DNA of 64,000 bases from Granulicella sibirica (GTDB lineage Bacteria; Acidobacteriota; Terriglobia; Terriglobales; Acidobacteriaceae), in the NCBI RefSeq assembly GCF_004115155.1, contig NZ_RDSM01000002.1, forward strand, positions 806,001-870,000, read 5' to 3'. Shown here piece after piece: positions 17,753 to 26,010 of the stretch. Both the position numbers and the translations under genes were made by a program. The first letter of the stretch is position 1. Every line of letters starts with the position of its first letter. The notes beneath the pieces were generated by a model, which saw only the letters and a program-made list of their open reading frames with translations, did no database searches and had not been told where the DNA came from.

Positions 17753-19066
17753 ATGAGTGAAGGTGGGAACGAAGAGATGGAGGTCAGCCCGTTAGGAGCT
17801 GAGCCTGAGCTGGTGCGCCCAGTCGATGGGAAGTTGGCAGCACCGCAGGTTCCCGAAGGACGGCGAGCGGCGGCAACCTTCATCTTCCTTACTGTGACGC
17901 TGGATATGCTCGCGCTTGGAATGATCGCGCCGGTGCTGCCGAGGCTCATCACCGGCTTTATGGCCGGGAACGCAGTCAACGCGGCTCAGATGCTTGGGAT
18001 CTTCGGAACGGTCTTCGCGGGGATCCAGTTCCTGTTCTCGCCCGTGCTTGGGTCGATCTCCGATCGGTTCGGCAGACGACCTGTCGTGCTTCTCTCGAAC
18101 TTCGGGCTTGGGCTGGATTATCTCCTGATGGCCTGGGCTCCGGCGTTGGCTTGGCTGTTCGTCGGGAGGGTGATCTCGGGGCTTACGGCCTCGAGCGTCC
18201 CTACGGCGATGGCGTATATGACCGACGTGACACCTCGAGAGAAGAGGGCTTCCGCATTCGGAATGCTTGGCGCAGCGTTTGGGATGGGGTTTGTGCTTGG
18301 GCCGGCGGTGGGCGGGATTCTGGGGAGCGTGAGTCCGAGGCTGCCGTTCTGGGTGGCGGGTGGGCTGAGCCTGGTGAACGGCATGTATGGGGTGTTTGTG
18401 CTGCCGGAGTCGTTGAAGAAGGAGAATCGGAGCCCGTTTTCCTGGAAGAGGGCTAATCCCGTGGGGTCGGTCGCGCTGCTGGGGAAGAGCAAGGTGCTGA
18501 TGGGAATGGCGGCTGTGTTGTTGCTTGGGTATACGGCGCAGCAGTCGCTGATGAATGTGTATGTGATCTATTGCGACTACCGGTATCACTGGTCGGATCG
18601 CACGGTGGGCCTATCGCTGGCGGCGGTGGGGATCGCTTCGGGGCTTTATGGTGCGCTTCTCGTGAAGCGGGCGGTGAAGGTGCTGGGTGAGCGTGGGGCC
18701 ATGTCGGTTGGGCTGATCTGCGGGGCGATTGGGTGGGTGATGATGGGGTACTCGAAGACGGGGTTGCTGCTTTGGGCGGGGATTCCGATTCTCAACCTAA
18801 TGTCGATTGTGTGGCCTTCGGCACAGAGCATCATGTCGGCAGAGGTTGGGCCTTCGCAGCAGGGGCAGATGCAGGGAGCGGTGAATAGTCTGCGGGGGAT
18901 GGCTGGGCTGGTTGGGCCGGGTTTGTTTACTTATATTTTTAGTAAGTCGATTGGGGTGGGCGCGGTGATTCATGCGCCGGGAATGGCGTTTTATGTGGCG
19001 GCGGGGATTTTGATTCTTTCGTTGGTGGTGGCGGAGAGTGTTCGGCCGAGGAAGCTTGTGAAGTGA
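17753..19066 (+). CDS. MFS drug-efflux-type transporter, TetA-like
   Basis: A 437-residue MFS protein with 12 predicted helices. LDMLALGMIAPVLPRLI in helix 1 and GSISDRFGRRPVVLLS in loop 2-3 are the TetA/DHA1 signatures, followed by GRVISGLTASSVPTAMAYMTDVTP and a motif C-like GFVLGPAVGG. It may export drugs or metabolites; the substrate is not decidable. It is divergent from the CDF gene with a 73-base spacer and is the last core-like gene before the island. Confidence 0.88.
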   Translation: MSEGGNEEMEVSPLGAEPELVRPVDGKLAAPQVPEGRRAAATFIFLTVTLDMLALGMIAPVLPRLITGFMAGNAVNAAQMLGIFGTVFAGIQFLFSPVLGSISDRFGRRPVVLLSNFGLGLDYLLMAWAPALAWLFVGRVISGLTASSVPTAMAYMTDVTPREKRASAFGMLGAAFGMGFVLGPAVGGILGSVSPRLPFWVAGGLSLVNGMYGVFVLPESLKKENRSPFSWKRANPVGSVALLGKSKVLMGMAAVLLLGYTAQQSLMNVYVIYCDYRYHWSDRTVGLSLAAVGIASGLYGALLVKRAVKVLGERGAMSVGLICGAIGWVMMGYSKTGLLLWAGIPILNLMSIVWPSAQSIMSAEVGPSQQGQMQGAVNSLRGMAGLVGPGLFTYIFSKSIGVGAVIHAPGMAFYVAAGILILSLVVAESVRPRKLVK

Positions 19067-19551
19067 GGATCTTCTGCTGTTTGCTTACTTACCTGACGAG
19101 AAGGGCGTTTATCGGTAGTAACGGCTCGAACGGGCACCAGCAACATTCGATGAGTGCATTGGCCTGCTACCGCCAACTGAGAACGGAAAGGCACCTGTCC
19201 GAGAAGGCGTCTATTCGGCTACGCGACGACAATGACGACAAGGGCGTGTCAGGACGAATCTCGTCAGGCGGGTGGATCACAGAGAATCCTCCTTCTCTCC
19301 TGAAAACACTAGCTCGATACCTCTACGACCACCGCTCGCACGTGCATGCGTCCGCCTCGAAGGTTTCGTTGAAGTAGGCTACCGTAAAGCGTTGCGAGAG
19401 CTCGACGGGAATCTGTTGCCAATGGCCGGTTCATCGGCCAACCTTGTATTTGCTAGACAGCCGGTTGGCGAAGAATCTAACGCCACTATTAGAATGGTTT
19501 TCGACTCAAACGTCGATCCGGAAATCCGCATTTAGGGACTGAGGGAAGTAC
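19067..19551. other. Intergenic left border of accessory island
   Basis: About 485 bases without a convincing gene. Two short open frames occur (19063-19377 and 19272-19535, +), but neither resembles a known family or has a good ribosome site. The composition drops from strongly G/C-rich to mixed. It contains one inverted copy of the dispersed repeat (19092-19163). Confidence 0.6.
19092..19163 (-). repeat. Dispersed repeat, long copy a (inverted), at left island border
   Basis: On the minus strand it begins GCCAATGCACTCA (19163-19151) and ends TACCGATAAACGCCCTTCTC followed by GTCAG. Both ends match the long copies at 21332 and 54872, in opposite orientation, with a diverged middle. Confidence 0.6.
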
Positions 19552-20160
19552 ATGTACTTTCGGCGCCGCTTGTTAATCGACGCACGGCTATTCGTCGCTA
19601 CAGTATTCTCCGTGCTAATTCTCAGCCGCATACTCTCGCTTATCATTCCGACCGAGTTCTACTTCAGCTTCCAATCCCTGTTCGCTGACCGGACGAGTCG
19701 AAATCAGTTGATCGCATTGATCGGCAAGATGCTTGCACCAGCGGCTTCCGGCTTTGGAGTTGGCTGGCTCATTTATTTGAAGTATACGAGCAGCGCCGAA
19801 TTCAGACTCTCAGTTTTCGCAAGGCGACTGAAACTCCAGTGGTCTCCGACAATTTTCGTGGGAGGCTTCTCGGCCGCATTCTTATCGGCGTGGCCCATCA
19901 TTGTTTATTGGGATCTCCTGGCTAACCCTGAGGTTCTCCATCTCAAGCTTCTTTTCTTTGCGCTTTATCTTGTTTACATGCTTTCGTACGGCTATGTAGC
20001 TTTATTGGGCTTCCTTAGTGCCCTCTTTGTAAAAGAATCTCTAGAGGGGAAAAGAAAAGATGCCAAGCTGGTGTCTATCAGCGAACTCTCGCGCGTGGGA
20101 GCGCTCTGGCTCCTAAGTTCCGGTGTCGCATCCGCGGCGATGAAAGTTTTGACTAAATGA
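19552..20160 (+). CDS. Multi-pass membrane protein of unknown function
   Basis: A 202-residue hydrophobic protein with four to five predicted helices (about 10-32, 55-76, 98-118, 126-150 and 180-198). I recognise no family. Codon use is clearly less G/C-biased than the genes to the left, consistent with transfer. Its TGA overlaps the ATG of the next gene by four bases (ATGA), so the two form a coupled pair. Confidence 0.65.
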   Translation: MYFRRRLLIDARLFVATVFSVLILSRILSLIIPTEFYFSFQSLFADRTSRNQLIALIGKMLAPAASGFGVGWLIYLKYTSSAEFRLSVFARRLKLQWSPTIFVGGFSAAFLSAWPIIVYWDLLANPEVLHLKLLFFALYLVYMLSYGYVALLGFLSALFVKESLEGKRKDAKLVSISELSRVGALWLLSSGVASAAMKVLTK

Positions 20161-21137
20161 TTCGACTTCGTCGAACCCTTACGATCAATAGTCGCTATAT
20201 GCCGGTCAGACTTGTGCTTCCTCTAGTCGTCGGCACCTCAGTCCTCATGGGATGTTTTGCTATCGGTCCCGCGCACTATAACAACCTGCCCCCTCTCTTC
20301 GCGGGTGGAAAAGAAGAAAAGGGAGAGCAAGGAGACGACTTGCACCCGATTGCAGTCCGAGCTCTGGGATTGGAAAAGCAGGGCACTCTTCCCGAGACGA
20401 TCGACGGGCGCCAAACTTTTTTAATTCGAGATCGCGTAGCGATCAATATTTTGGCTCGGTCAGGGTACTTGAATAGTGCTGTTGTTATCGAGAATGGAGG
20501 ATCACCTCCGGAAAATGTATACGAGGCGGTCCCCGCTGACGCACCTGCAACGTGCGCAACCGTAGCCGGTCAGGATCACGAAAACAAGGATGCAGGGTTA
20601 CTTGATTCGCCACGCCAGGAAGCCCTTAGGATGGCTTTAGCTGCTGTAGCAATCGAGAAGTTCAATAGAACACCTTTCCATCGGTGGGCCGAGTGGACCG
20701 CCGTCAAAGCAGTAAGGACAGTCTTCGGGAGGACACCCGACTTCTCCCTAGGGCCCGCCCAACTCCGAATGTCTACCCTCCGGCGCCTCCGAGACGAAGC
20801 TGCATCGTCTGACGCTGCCTACGCAGTTGTAAAGCAACCGGACGCTCACTTGGAGGCGATGCTGACAGACGAATGCAGTTCGCTGACTCTCGCCGCTCTG
20901 CTGATGTATAACGAATTGCTAAAAGTCAGACAAAGTCACGTGTGCGATGATGCACCGGACATGAACTGCGTAGAACTGACCGTAGCCGCCGACTACTCGG
21001 GCCACCATCGCCATTCTTCCGCCACCATCGACTATGGTCCAGTTTTAGTAGCGATGATGAATATAATTAAGGATTATGAGGGGGTATTCGTTGATGAGGG
21101 AGCCGATCATGTTCCGCCGACTTCAAGCCCCCCGTAA
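20157..21137 (+). CDS. Putative lipoprotein, possible lysozyme-like domain
   Basis: A 326-residue protein with an N-terminal hydrophobic segment ending in the lipobox-like LMGC (about residues 29-32), so it is probably an exported lipoprotein. Residues about 165-310 include AIEKFNR, FSLGPAQLRMSTL and a later YSGHHRH...DYGPV pattern. These resemble the Glu, S-x-G-x-x-Q and YNG elements of lysozyme/transglycosylase folds, but the match is weak and is an inference. It is translationally coupled to the membrane protein upstream. Function otherwise unknown. Confidence 0.6.
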   Translation: MIRLRRTLTINSRYMPVRLVLPLVVGTSVLMGCFAIGPAHYNNLPPLFAGGKEEKGEQGDDLHPIAVRALGLEKQGTLPETIDGRQTFLIRDRVAINILARSGYLNSAVVIENGGSPPENVYEAVPADAPATCATVAGQDHENKDAGLLDSPRQEALRMALAAVAIEKFNRTPFHRWAEWTAVKAVRTVFGRTPDFSLGPAQLRMSTLRRLRDEAASSDAAYAVVKQPDAHLEAMLTDECSSLTLAALLMYNELLKVRQSHVCDDAPDMNCVELTVAADYSGHHRHSSATIDYGPVLVAMMNIIKDYEGVFVDEGADHVPPTSSPP

Positions 21138-21331
21138 CAATCAGTCGGGATACTCTGAAGGGACGATCGTGCTGGGGGCTGGACGCTCAGCGGCAACAAG
21201 CCGATCAACAGCGAGTCACGATGCACTCGATCTCTTGCTCGGTCCAGCGACAACCTGTGCGACTCAACCTTGACGCTCGCGATCTCGGATTTTTGTTGTT
21301 GACCGCGCTGTGTTTCCATGAGTGACAAATC

Positions 21332-21387
21332 GCCAATGCACTCACTGACGCAGAATCAATACCGGGAAGTCGGCTTGTCGTCAGCAA
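21332..21387 (+). repeat. Dispersed repeat, long copy b
   Basis: Starts GCCAATGCACTCAC and ends AAGTCGGCTTGTCGTCAGCA. Both ends match the copy at 54872-54926 in the same orientation. Confidence 0.7.
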
Positions 21388-21544
21388 TTCAGTCCCGCAA
21401 ATAACGGTCGGTGAGTTTCGTAACGGGCTCGTTCCCCCTTCCTGCCTTTTCCCCTTTGCCGCCTGCGGCGCTACGACCTTAGCAATGCAACTCAGATCCC
21501 GGCGCGTGTTTCTGCTGAACGCTGCGTAGCCTTCATGTAGCGAC

Positions 21545-21560
21545 TGATGTATATGCATCA
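21545..21560. promoter_or_regulatory. Operator candidate 1 of the tautomerase/DJ-1 regulon
   Basis: TGATGTATATGCATCA, a near-perfect 16-base palindrome 62 bases before the SDR start. It is the exact reverse complement of the site at 25813 and differs from the site at 23894 by one base. Size and symmetry suit a MarR-type dimer. Confidence 0.65.
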
Positions 21561-21622
21561 TGCTGATATGATGAACGTCATTGAAAGTCATCGCAGTAAA
21601 ACAAGAATCGAAAGGACATTAC

Positions 21623-22363
21623 ATGGGGAAGCTCGAAGGAAAGATTGCGCTCATAACGGGCGGGAATAGCGGCATCGGACTTGCGACCGCAAAGCGGTTT
21701 GTAGCCGAAGGCGCCTACATCTTCATAACGGGACGTCGAGAGGCGGAGCTAGATGCTGCTGTAAGCGAGATTGGTGCCAATGTAACCGGTGTCAAGGGAG
21801 ATGTGGCCAGCCTTGGCGATTTGGATAAGCTCTTCGCCCAGATCAAACGCGAGAAGGGCAAACTCGACATTGTCTTTGCGAACGCAGGAATTACGCCCAT
21901 GACCCTGTTAGGCGAGATAACGGAGGAGGCCTACGATTCGCTCTTCGATGTCAATGTCAAAGGACTCCTCTTCTCCATCCAGAAGGCACTCCCGTTGCTG
22001 TCAGACGGCGGGTCGATCATCCTTAACGCATCCATCGTTGCCAGCAAGGGTTTTGCCAACTGGAGTGTGTATAGCGCTACAAAGGCCGCTGTCCGTTCGT
22101 TCGCACGAAGCTGGACATCGGACCTGAAGGAACGCCGTATCCGTGTGAATGCGTTGAGTCCCGGCTATATCGACACCGCGCCGTGGCATTCAAGTGCCGT
22201 GACAGAGATCCGCGAAAATATCGAGTCTTCGGGCAGTGTGCCACTGGGCCGGTTTGGTACAGCCGATGAGGTCGCTAAGGCCGTGGTCTTTCTCGCGAGT
22301 GATGACAGCAGCTACATCACTGGAACGGAGATATTCGTCGATGGTGGTGTCGCACAAATCTGA
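21623..22363 (+). CDS. SDR family oxidoreductase
   Basis: A 246-residue classical short-chain dehydrogenase using NAD(P)H. Seen: TGGNSGIG (nucleotide binding), NAG near residue 86, a Ser in NASIVAS and YSATK (catalytic Tyr and Lys), then [13 protein letters not shown] 21623 is chosen over an earlier in-frame start at 21581 because AAAGGA at 21611-21616 precedes it and the N terminus then matches the family. It closely resembles the SDR at 51055 (shared RFVAEGA and ITGRR.AELD). The operator 62 bases upstream suggests MarR control. Confidence 0.92.
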   Translation: MGKLEGKIALITGGNSGIGLATAKRFVAEGAYIFITGRREAELDAAVSEIGANVTGVKGDVASLGDLDKLFAQIKREKGKLDIVFANAGITPMTLLGEITEEAYDSLFDVNVKGLLFSIQKALPLLSDGGSIILNASIVASKGFANWSVYSATKAAVRSFARSWTSDLKERRIRVNALSPGYIDTAPWHSSAVTEIRENIESSGSVPLGRFGTADEVAKAVVFLASDDSSYITGTEIFVDGGVAQI

Positions 22364-22382
22364 TGCCAATGAAGCCGGTGGC

Positions 22383-22418
22383 CTCGACAGTCGACTGCGT
22401 TCGACTGTCGAGTTCCTT
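22383..22418 (+). terminator. Hairpin after SDR gene
   Basis: A perfect 12-base-pair stem (CTCGACAGTCGA at 22383-22394 with TCGACTGTCGAG at 22401-22412), a six-base loop, then TTCCTT. The T-run is weak, but the position just after the SDR stop fits termination. Confidence 0.55.
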
Positions 22419-22545
22419 CCATAGCCTAGAGTTTTGTTGGATCGAGACTTCGCAGGATATGAACGCTGGGTGATTGCGTATCAACCCACTACACCTTGCA
22501 AGTCCAGCGAATGTAACAGAACCGACTGTTTCATCCGGCCTGATG

Positions 22546-23841
22546 CTATGTCGTCACCGGCTGAGCGCTCGATATTGAAGGGTCTATCCTACCTCGCAAC
22601 GAGCGGGCCGCGAAGAGGAACGAAATCCCGGTTAGGAAGCAGAATCCTCCAGCTATCCAGAATGCGTCATGGTAGTCGCCAGCGCGCGTGCGTATGAGCC
22701 CAGCACCCACAGCGGCCAGCGCAGCGCCGAGTTGATGCGCAGCAGCGACCCATCCAAAGATCACCCCAGTGTTTACCCGACCAAAGCAATCGGTGACGAG
22801 CCTTACGGTCGGCGGCACAGTCGCCACCCAATCAAGTCCATAGAAAATTGCAAACCAGTTCAGGCCAGAATGACCGTTTGCCAGGGTGTGAGGAAGATAG
22901 ATCAGTGAGAGTCCTCGGAGGCAATAGTAGGCGAGCAAGAGGTAGCGGCTTGGCATCCGGTCACTCAGCCAGCCCGATGCGGTCGTGCCGAAAATATCGA
23001 AGATGCCCATGACGGCCAACAATCCTGCCGCGCGAACCTCCGGGATTCCATAGTCATGACACGCTGCGATGAGGTGTGTCCCGATGAGACCATTGGTACT
23101 TGCTCCGCAGACGAAGAAGCTGCCGGCCAGCACCCAGAAGGCCGATGAACGAGAGGCAAGGCGAAGCGCCGCCAGCGGACGCAGCATTGGTTCCGCCGAA
23201 TGATCAGCATCTGGTTTGTCCGTTGCCCCATAAGGAACGAGGCCCACATCAGAGGGGTTGTCTCTCATGAGCCACAGCACGATAAGGAAGACGATGATCG
23301 CTGCGCCTGAAACACCAAGTGCCATCAGCCTCCAGCCCGAACGCTCGACCACTCTTGCCATGAGTGGAAGGAAAAGAAGCTGGCCTGTTGCCCCCGCAGC
23401 GGTCAGGGCACCGAGAACAACACCCAGGTTCTTTTCAAACCAGCGATTCATGACCACAGCGGACAGCACGGTCGCTGTGAACCCGGTTCCAGAGCCGACA
23501 CAGATGCCCCATAACAGAATGAGTTGCCACTGCCGCGTCATAAGCGTAGTCAAACCGACTGCGATAGCAAGCAGACTCAGGGCCATAAGAGTGATCCGTC
23601 TGAGGCCCAATCGTTCCATTAGCGAAGCGGCGAAAGGACCGATCAAACCGTAGAGCGCGAGGTTGATCGCAATGGCAGTAGAGATCGAGGCACTCGTCCA
23701 ACCGAACTCCGACTCAAGGGGAACGATGAGCACGCCCGGAGTAGCCCGAACTCCGGCGGTCACCAGAAGTATCAGGAAGGTCACGCTTGCCACAACCCAC
23801 GCGTAGTGCAGCTGCTTCTTCTTCGCCGATCGTATTTTCAA
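22546..23841 (-). CDS. MFS transporter, monocarboxylate/oxalate-formate type
   Basis: A 431-residue permease with 12 helices. The N-terminal HYAWVVASVTFLILLVTAG and the ERLGLRRITLMALSLLAIAVG loop resemble the OFA/monocarboxylate MFS group, so an organic acid is a likely substrate (inference). A TTG start at 23841 is preferred: it has AAAGGG upstream and gives a normal N terminus. An ATG further up (23967) would run the coding region through the operator at 23894-23909. It is divergent from the tautomerase at 24003. Confidence 0.85.
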   Translation of the reverse strand: MKIRSAKKKQLHYAWVVASVTFLILLVTAGVRATPGVLIVPLESEFGWTSASISTAIAINLALYGLIGPFAASLMERLGLRRITLMALSLLAIAVGLTTLMTRQWQLILLWGICVGSGTGFTATVLSAVVMNRWFEKNLGVVLGALTAAGATGQLLFLPLMARVVERSGWRLMALGVSGAAIIVFLIVLWLMRDNPSDVGLVPYGATDKPDADHSAEPMLRPLAALRLASRSSAFWVLAGSFFVCGASTNGLIGTHLIAACHDYGIPEVRAAGLLAVMGIFDIFGTTASGWLSDRMPSRYLLLAYYCLRGLSLIYLPHTLANGHSGLNWFAIFYGLDWVATVPPTVRLVTDCFGRVNTGVIFGWVAAAHQLGAALAAVGAGLIRTRAGDYHDAFWIAGGFCFLTGISFLFAARSLRGRIDPSISSAQPVTT

Positions 23842-23893
23842 GTTGGCCCTTTCAGGTTGAACGAGATCAACAGATAAATAGATGCTACCATTC

Positions 23894-23909
23894 TGATGCA
23901 TACACATCA
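23894..23909. promoter_or_regulatory. Operator candidate 2, MFS/tautomerase divergent promoter
   Basis: TGATGCATACACATCA, the same palindrome as at 21545 and 25813 with one base changed. It lies between the MFS start (23841) and the tautomerase start (24003). Confidence 0.65.
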
Positions 23910-24002
23910 TCCCTTTGGCAGCGATGTCCAATGCGCTGCCATGGTTAAAGCACTTGGCCTCTACCACAGAAGGTAGATGTCACGCAGACAGAGGAGGTTT
24001 TT

Positions 24003-24383
24003 ATGCCGCTCGTTCGTATCGATTTGGTCTCTGGAAAATCGAAGGACTATCAACAGAAGGTTGGTGAGGTCGTCTATCAAGCTCTGCTCTACGCTTTGAA
24101 TGTTCCTGAGCATGACCGTTTCCAGGTCATCACGGAACACCCTTTGGAGCAGATGCCGTTCGATCGGGACTATCAGGGCGTCCACCGTACTGACGACTGC
24201 ATCTTCATCCAGATCACGCTCAATGCGGGGCGTGATGTCGAACAGAAGAAACGCTTCTACAAGGCTGTTGCCGATGGGCTGCACGATGCAGTCAATCTTC
24301 GACGCGAAGACATGTTCATCAGCCTTGTCGAGGTTCCGAAGGAGAATTGGTCTTTCGGGAATGGCGAGGCGCAATACGCCTAG
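24003..24383 (+). CDS. Tautomerase family protein, cytosolic
   Basis: A 126-residue tautomerase-fold protein starting MPLVRIDLVSGK, so Pro would become the catalytic N-terminal residue after Met removal. Length is that of the MIF-like/4-OT extended subfamily. A strong AGGAGG precedes the ATG. It is divergent from an MFS gene, with the palindromic operator between them and the MarR regulator just downstream on the other strand. It is a paralogue of the protein at 26011 (shared EVPEENW-type end, HRTDDCxFIQITL and KKRFYKAVADGLH). Confidence 0.9.
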   Translation: MPLVRIDLVSGKSKDYQQKVGEVVYQALLYALNVPEHDRFQVITEHPLEQMPFDRDYQGVHRTDDCIFIQITLNAGRDVEQKKRFYKAVADGLHDAVNLRREDMFISLVEVPKENWSFGNGEAQYA

Positions 24384-24429
24384 CGACCTGCCGCTCGGCG
24401 CCTCCGAGCGTTCTGGGAAGCCAATCCGC

Positions 24430-24867
24430 CTAATCCAGAGCGCAATCCGCGAGACGGTTCAGGGCGGAGACAAGCGTCAGCCACTCATCCTTCCCGAAGC
24501 GGCCGAGGATCTTCGACTGAATTTCATCCCAGCCCTTATCGGCCTTCTTCAGGACTGAGTTTCCTTTTCTCAGCAGCTTGGCGGTTCGAGAACGAGCATC
24601 ATTTCCGTCTTCGATAGAGATCCAGCCGTCACGCTCCATGGGAGCGATTGCTCTGTAGAGAGAGGTGCGGTCCATCTCAAGTTCATCAGCCACATGCGAT
24701 AGTGGCTCACCGCTCCGTCTTGATATACAACGGAGGACCGCTAGTTGCGTGATATTGATCCCTGCTTCACTGAGTGCCGCATCGTAGGACTTTCCTAAGA
24801 CGCGGGAAAGCTTCTTGACGGTAGTGCAGGTGCAAGGTATCGAATCCGGCTTGTTAGAGGAGTACAC
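24430..24867 (-). CDS. MarR family transcriptional regulator
   Basis: A 145-residue winged-helix protein. LSHVADELEMDRTSLYRAIAPMERDGWI is the recognition region, followed by the wing DGNDARSRTAKL. A CTC pair near residue 12-14 could make it redox- or electrophile-responsive (inference). It starts with GTG at 24867, and the sequence TACACATCA over the start resembles half of the TGATGYATATRCATCA site, suggesting autoregulation. It is the best candidate to control the surrounding tautomerase, MFS, DJ-1 and SDR genes. Confidence 0.88.
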   Translation of the reverse strand: MYSSNKPDSIPCTCTTVKKLSRVLGKSYDAALSEAGINITQLAVLRCISRRSGEPLSHVADELEMDRTSLYRAIAPMERDGWISIEDGNDARSRTAKLLRKGNSVLKKADKGWDEIQSKILGRFGKDEWLTLVSALNRLADCALD

Positions 24868-24959
24868 ATCAATACGTTATCACTGACTCCTGAGAAACGA
24901 AATCGTCATGGATTCGCGACCCAACGCACCCGTACGGCTGGGGCGGCCTCAAAAGCCAT

Positions 24960-24995
24960 GCGGGATCGGTCGTAAAGACCGATCCCGCGTTTTTA
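24960..24995 (+). terminator. Strong terminator hairpin with no + strand gene immediately upstream
   Basis: A perfect 12-base-pair stem (GCGGGATCGGTC at 24960-24971 with GACCGATCCCGC at 24977-24988), a GTAAA loop, then GTTTTTA. The T-run is on the + strand, whereas the flanking genes (MarR and DJ-1) are on the minus strand. It may serve DJ-1 in reverse or end a small unannotated transcript. Confidence 0.8.
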
Positions 24996-25040
24996 GCGAA
25001 CTGCGCTGGTGCGGCAACTAGCTCTTACGTAGCAACGCCC

Positions 25041-25745
25041 CTATGGCATCAACAAAGGTGCCAGATCGATGGGAGCACGTGACGTCACGACATTTCCGTC
25101 GACCACTACCGGCTCATCCACATACGTAGCACCGGCATTCTCCAAATCCGGGCGCGTCGACCACCAGGCAGTAGCGCGCTTGCCTTTCAGAACGCCCGCG
25201 TCGGACAAAACCCAAGGGCCATGACAAATCGCGGCCACGATCTTTCCCGCCTTCGCAGCTGCGCTAATGATGCCGGTGACTTTCGAATCAGCACGTAAGG
25301 TGTCGGGATTCCAACTCCCTCCGGGGATGATGAATGCGTCATAGTCAGAGACGGACACTTGATCGAGAGTCTTATCGAAGGCAATCCAGCCTGCTGTTTC
25401 GATGTAGTGAATGGTGACGATATGCGTTGCCCGCTGCTCTGGAATCTGTAGGCCAAGATAGTTGGGATACGATGGCTTCTTTGGAGCGATCAGGTCCACA
25501 GATGCTCCCCGCGACCTGAAATGATGCAGGACTGTTGTGAGTTCGATCTCTTCGACTCCATCCGTAGAGATCACTGCGATCTTCTTGCCTGCAAACTCTC
25601 CAGGGTGGGTTGGCGCTTCAGTCCATAACTCTTTGAGTGCCTTGTTCTCGGGAGCGTTCAGCAGCTGTGCGGCCGAGATTCGAGGCAGGGCAGCTGAGGA
25701 TTCAGTGCTTAGGAGTGCCTGCAGTATTGAGGGGTTATTTGCCAT
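25041..25745 (-). CDS. DJ-1/PfpI family protein
   Basis: A 234-residue class I glutamine-amidotransferase-like protein. The nucleophile elbow AICHGPW (Cys174) and IIPGGSWNPDTLR are clear; the C-terminal TAWWSTRPDLENAG...DGNVVTSRAP matches PfpI-type stress proteins. An N-terminal extension of about 50 residues precedes the domain. ATG 25745 is chosen: AAGGAG sits nine bases upstream, whereas the ATG at 25754 directly abuts it. Family members are proposed deglycases or proteases; the activity here is unknown. An operator palindrome lies 68 bases upstream. Confidence 0.88.
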   Translation of the reverse strand: MANNPSILQALLSTESSAALPRISAAQLLNAPENKALKELWTEAPTHPGEFAGKKIAVISTDGVEEIELTTVLHHFRSRGASVDLIAPKKPSYPNYLGLQIPEQRATHIVTIHYIETAGWIAFDKTLDQVSVSDYDAFIIPGGSWNPDTLRADSKVTGIISAAAKAGKIVAAICHGPWVLSDAGVLKGKRATAWWSTRPDLENAGATYVDEPVVVDGNVVTSRAPIDLAPLLMP

Positions 25746-25812
25746 GTGGTTCATCTCCTTATTTGACGGGCTTTGGTAGCGTCATACCACCAAAAGCTTG
25801 CGTATGTTTTAC

Positions 25813-25828
25813 TGATGCATATACATCA
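25813..25828. promoter_or_regulatory. Operator candidate 3, DJ-1/tautomerase-2 divergent promoter
   Basis: TGATGCATATACATCA, extended to the 20-base near-palindrome ACTGATGCATATACATCAGT. It is the exact reverse complement of the site at 21545-21560. It lies between the DJ-1 start and the small open frame at 25847. Confidence 0.7.
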
Positions 25829-25846
25829 GTATAAGGAGGCAGTTTA

Positions 25847-25933
25847 ATGGTGTGCCCGCCGATCCCGCCCAATATGGCGCAAGCCGACACTGCACTAAGA
25901 CGAGCTAGCGAGGTTTATACATCGCTATGCTGA
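25847..25933 (+). CDS. Possible 28-residue leader peptide
   Basis: An ATG at 25847 preceded by a perfect AAGGAGG (25833-25839, seven-base spacing) opens a 28-codon frame ending in TGA at 25931-25933. The peptide starts MVCPPIPPNMAQ and ends in a Cys. Two Pro-Pro pairs near the start could slow ribosomes. It lies between the operator and the exported tautomerase, so it may be a regulatory leader. No homology is known to me. Confidence 0.4.
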   Translation: MVCPPIPPNMAQADTALRRASEVYTSLC

Positions 25934-26010
25934 ACCGCCAAGATGTAAGTGATTCAGCGTCGCCCCAAGGCGACTGCCCATCGCGCCAGATAGAGGAGGA
26001 AGTCTATGCC

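Larger units (their letters stand above)
21138..21622. other. Intergenic region with repeat copy and SDR promoter
   Basis: About 485 bases with no convincing gene; a minus-strand open frame (21591-21205) has no recognisable features. It contains long repeat copy b (21332-21387) and, near the end, the palindromic operator at 21545-21560. Confidence 0.6.

Noticed and set aside
19063..19535. Two short + strand frames in the left border
   Set aside because: No ribosome site, no family resemblance, and one overlaps the repeat copy.
21205..21591. A 128-codon minus-strand frame before the SDR
   Set aside because: It overlaps the repeat copy and the operator, with no recognisable domain.
22434..22697. 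Short + strand frame over the MFS gene end
   Set aside because: It mostly overlaps the MFS coding region on the other strand and has no support of its own.
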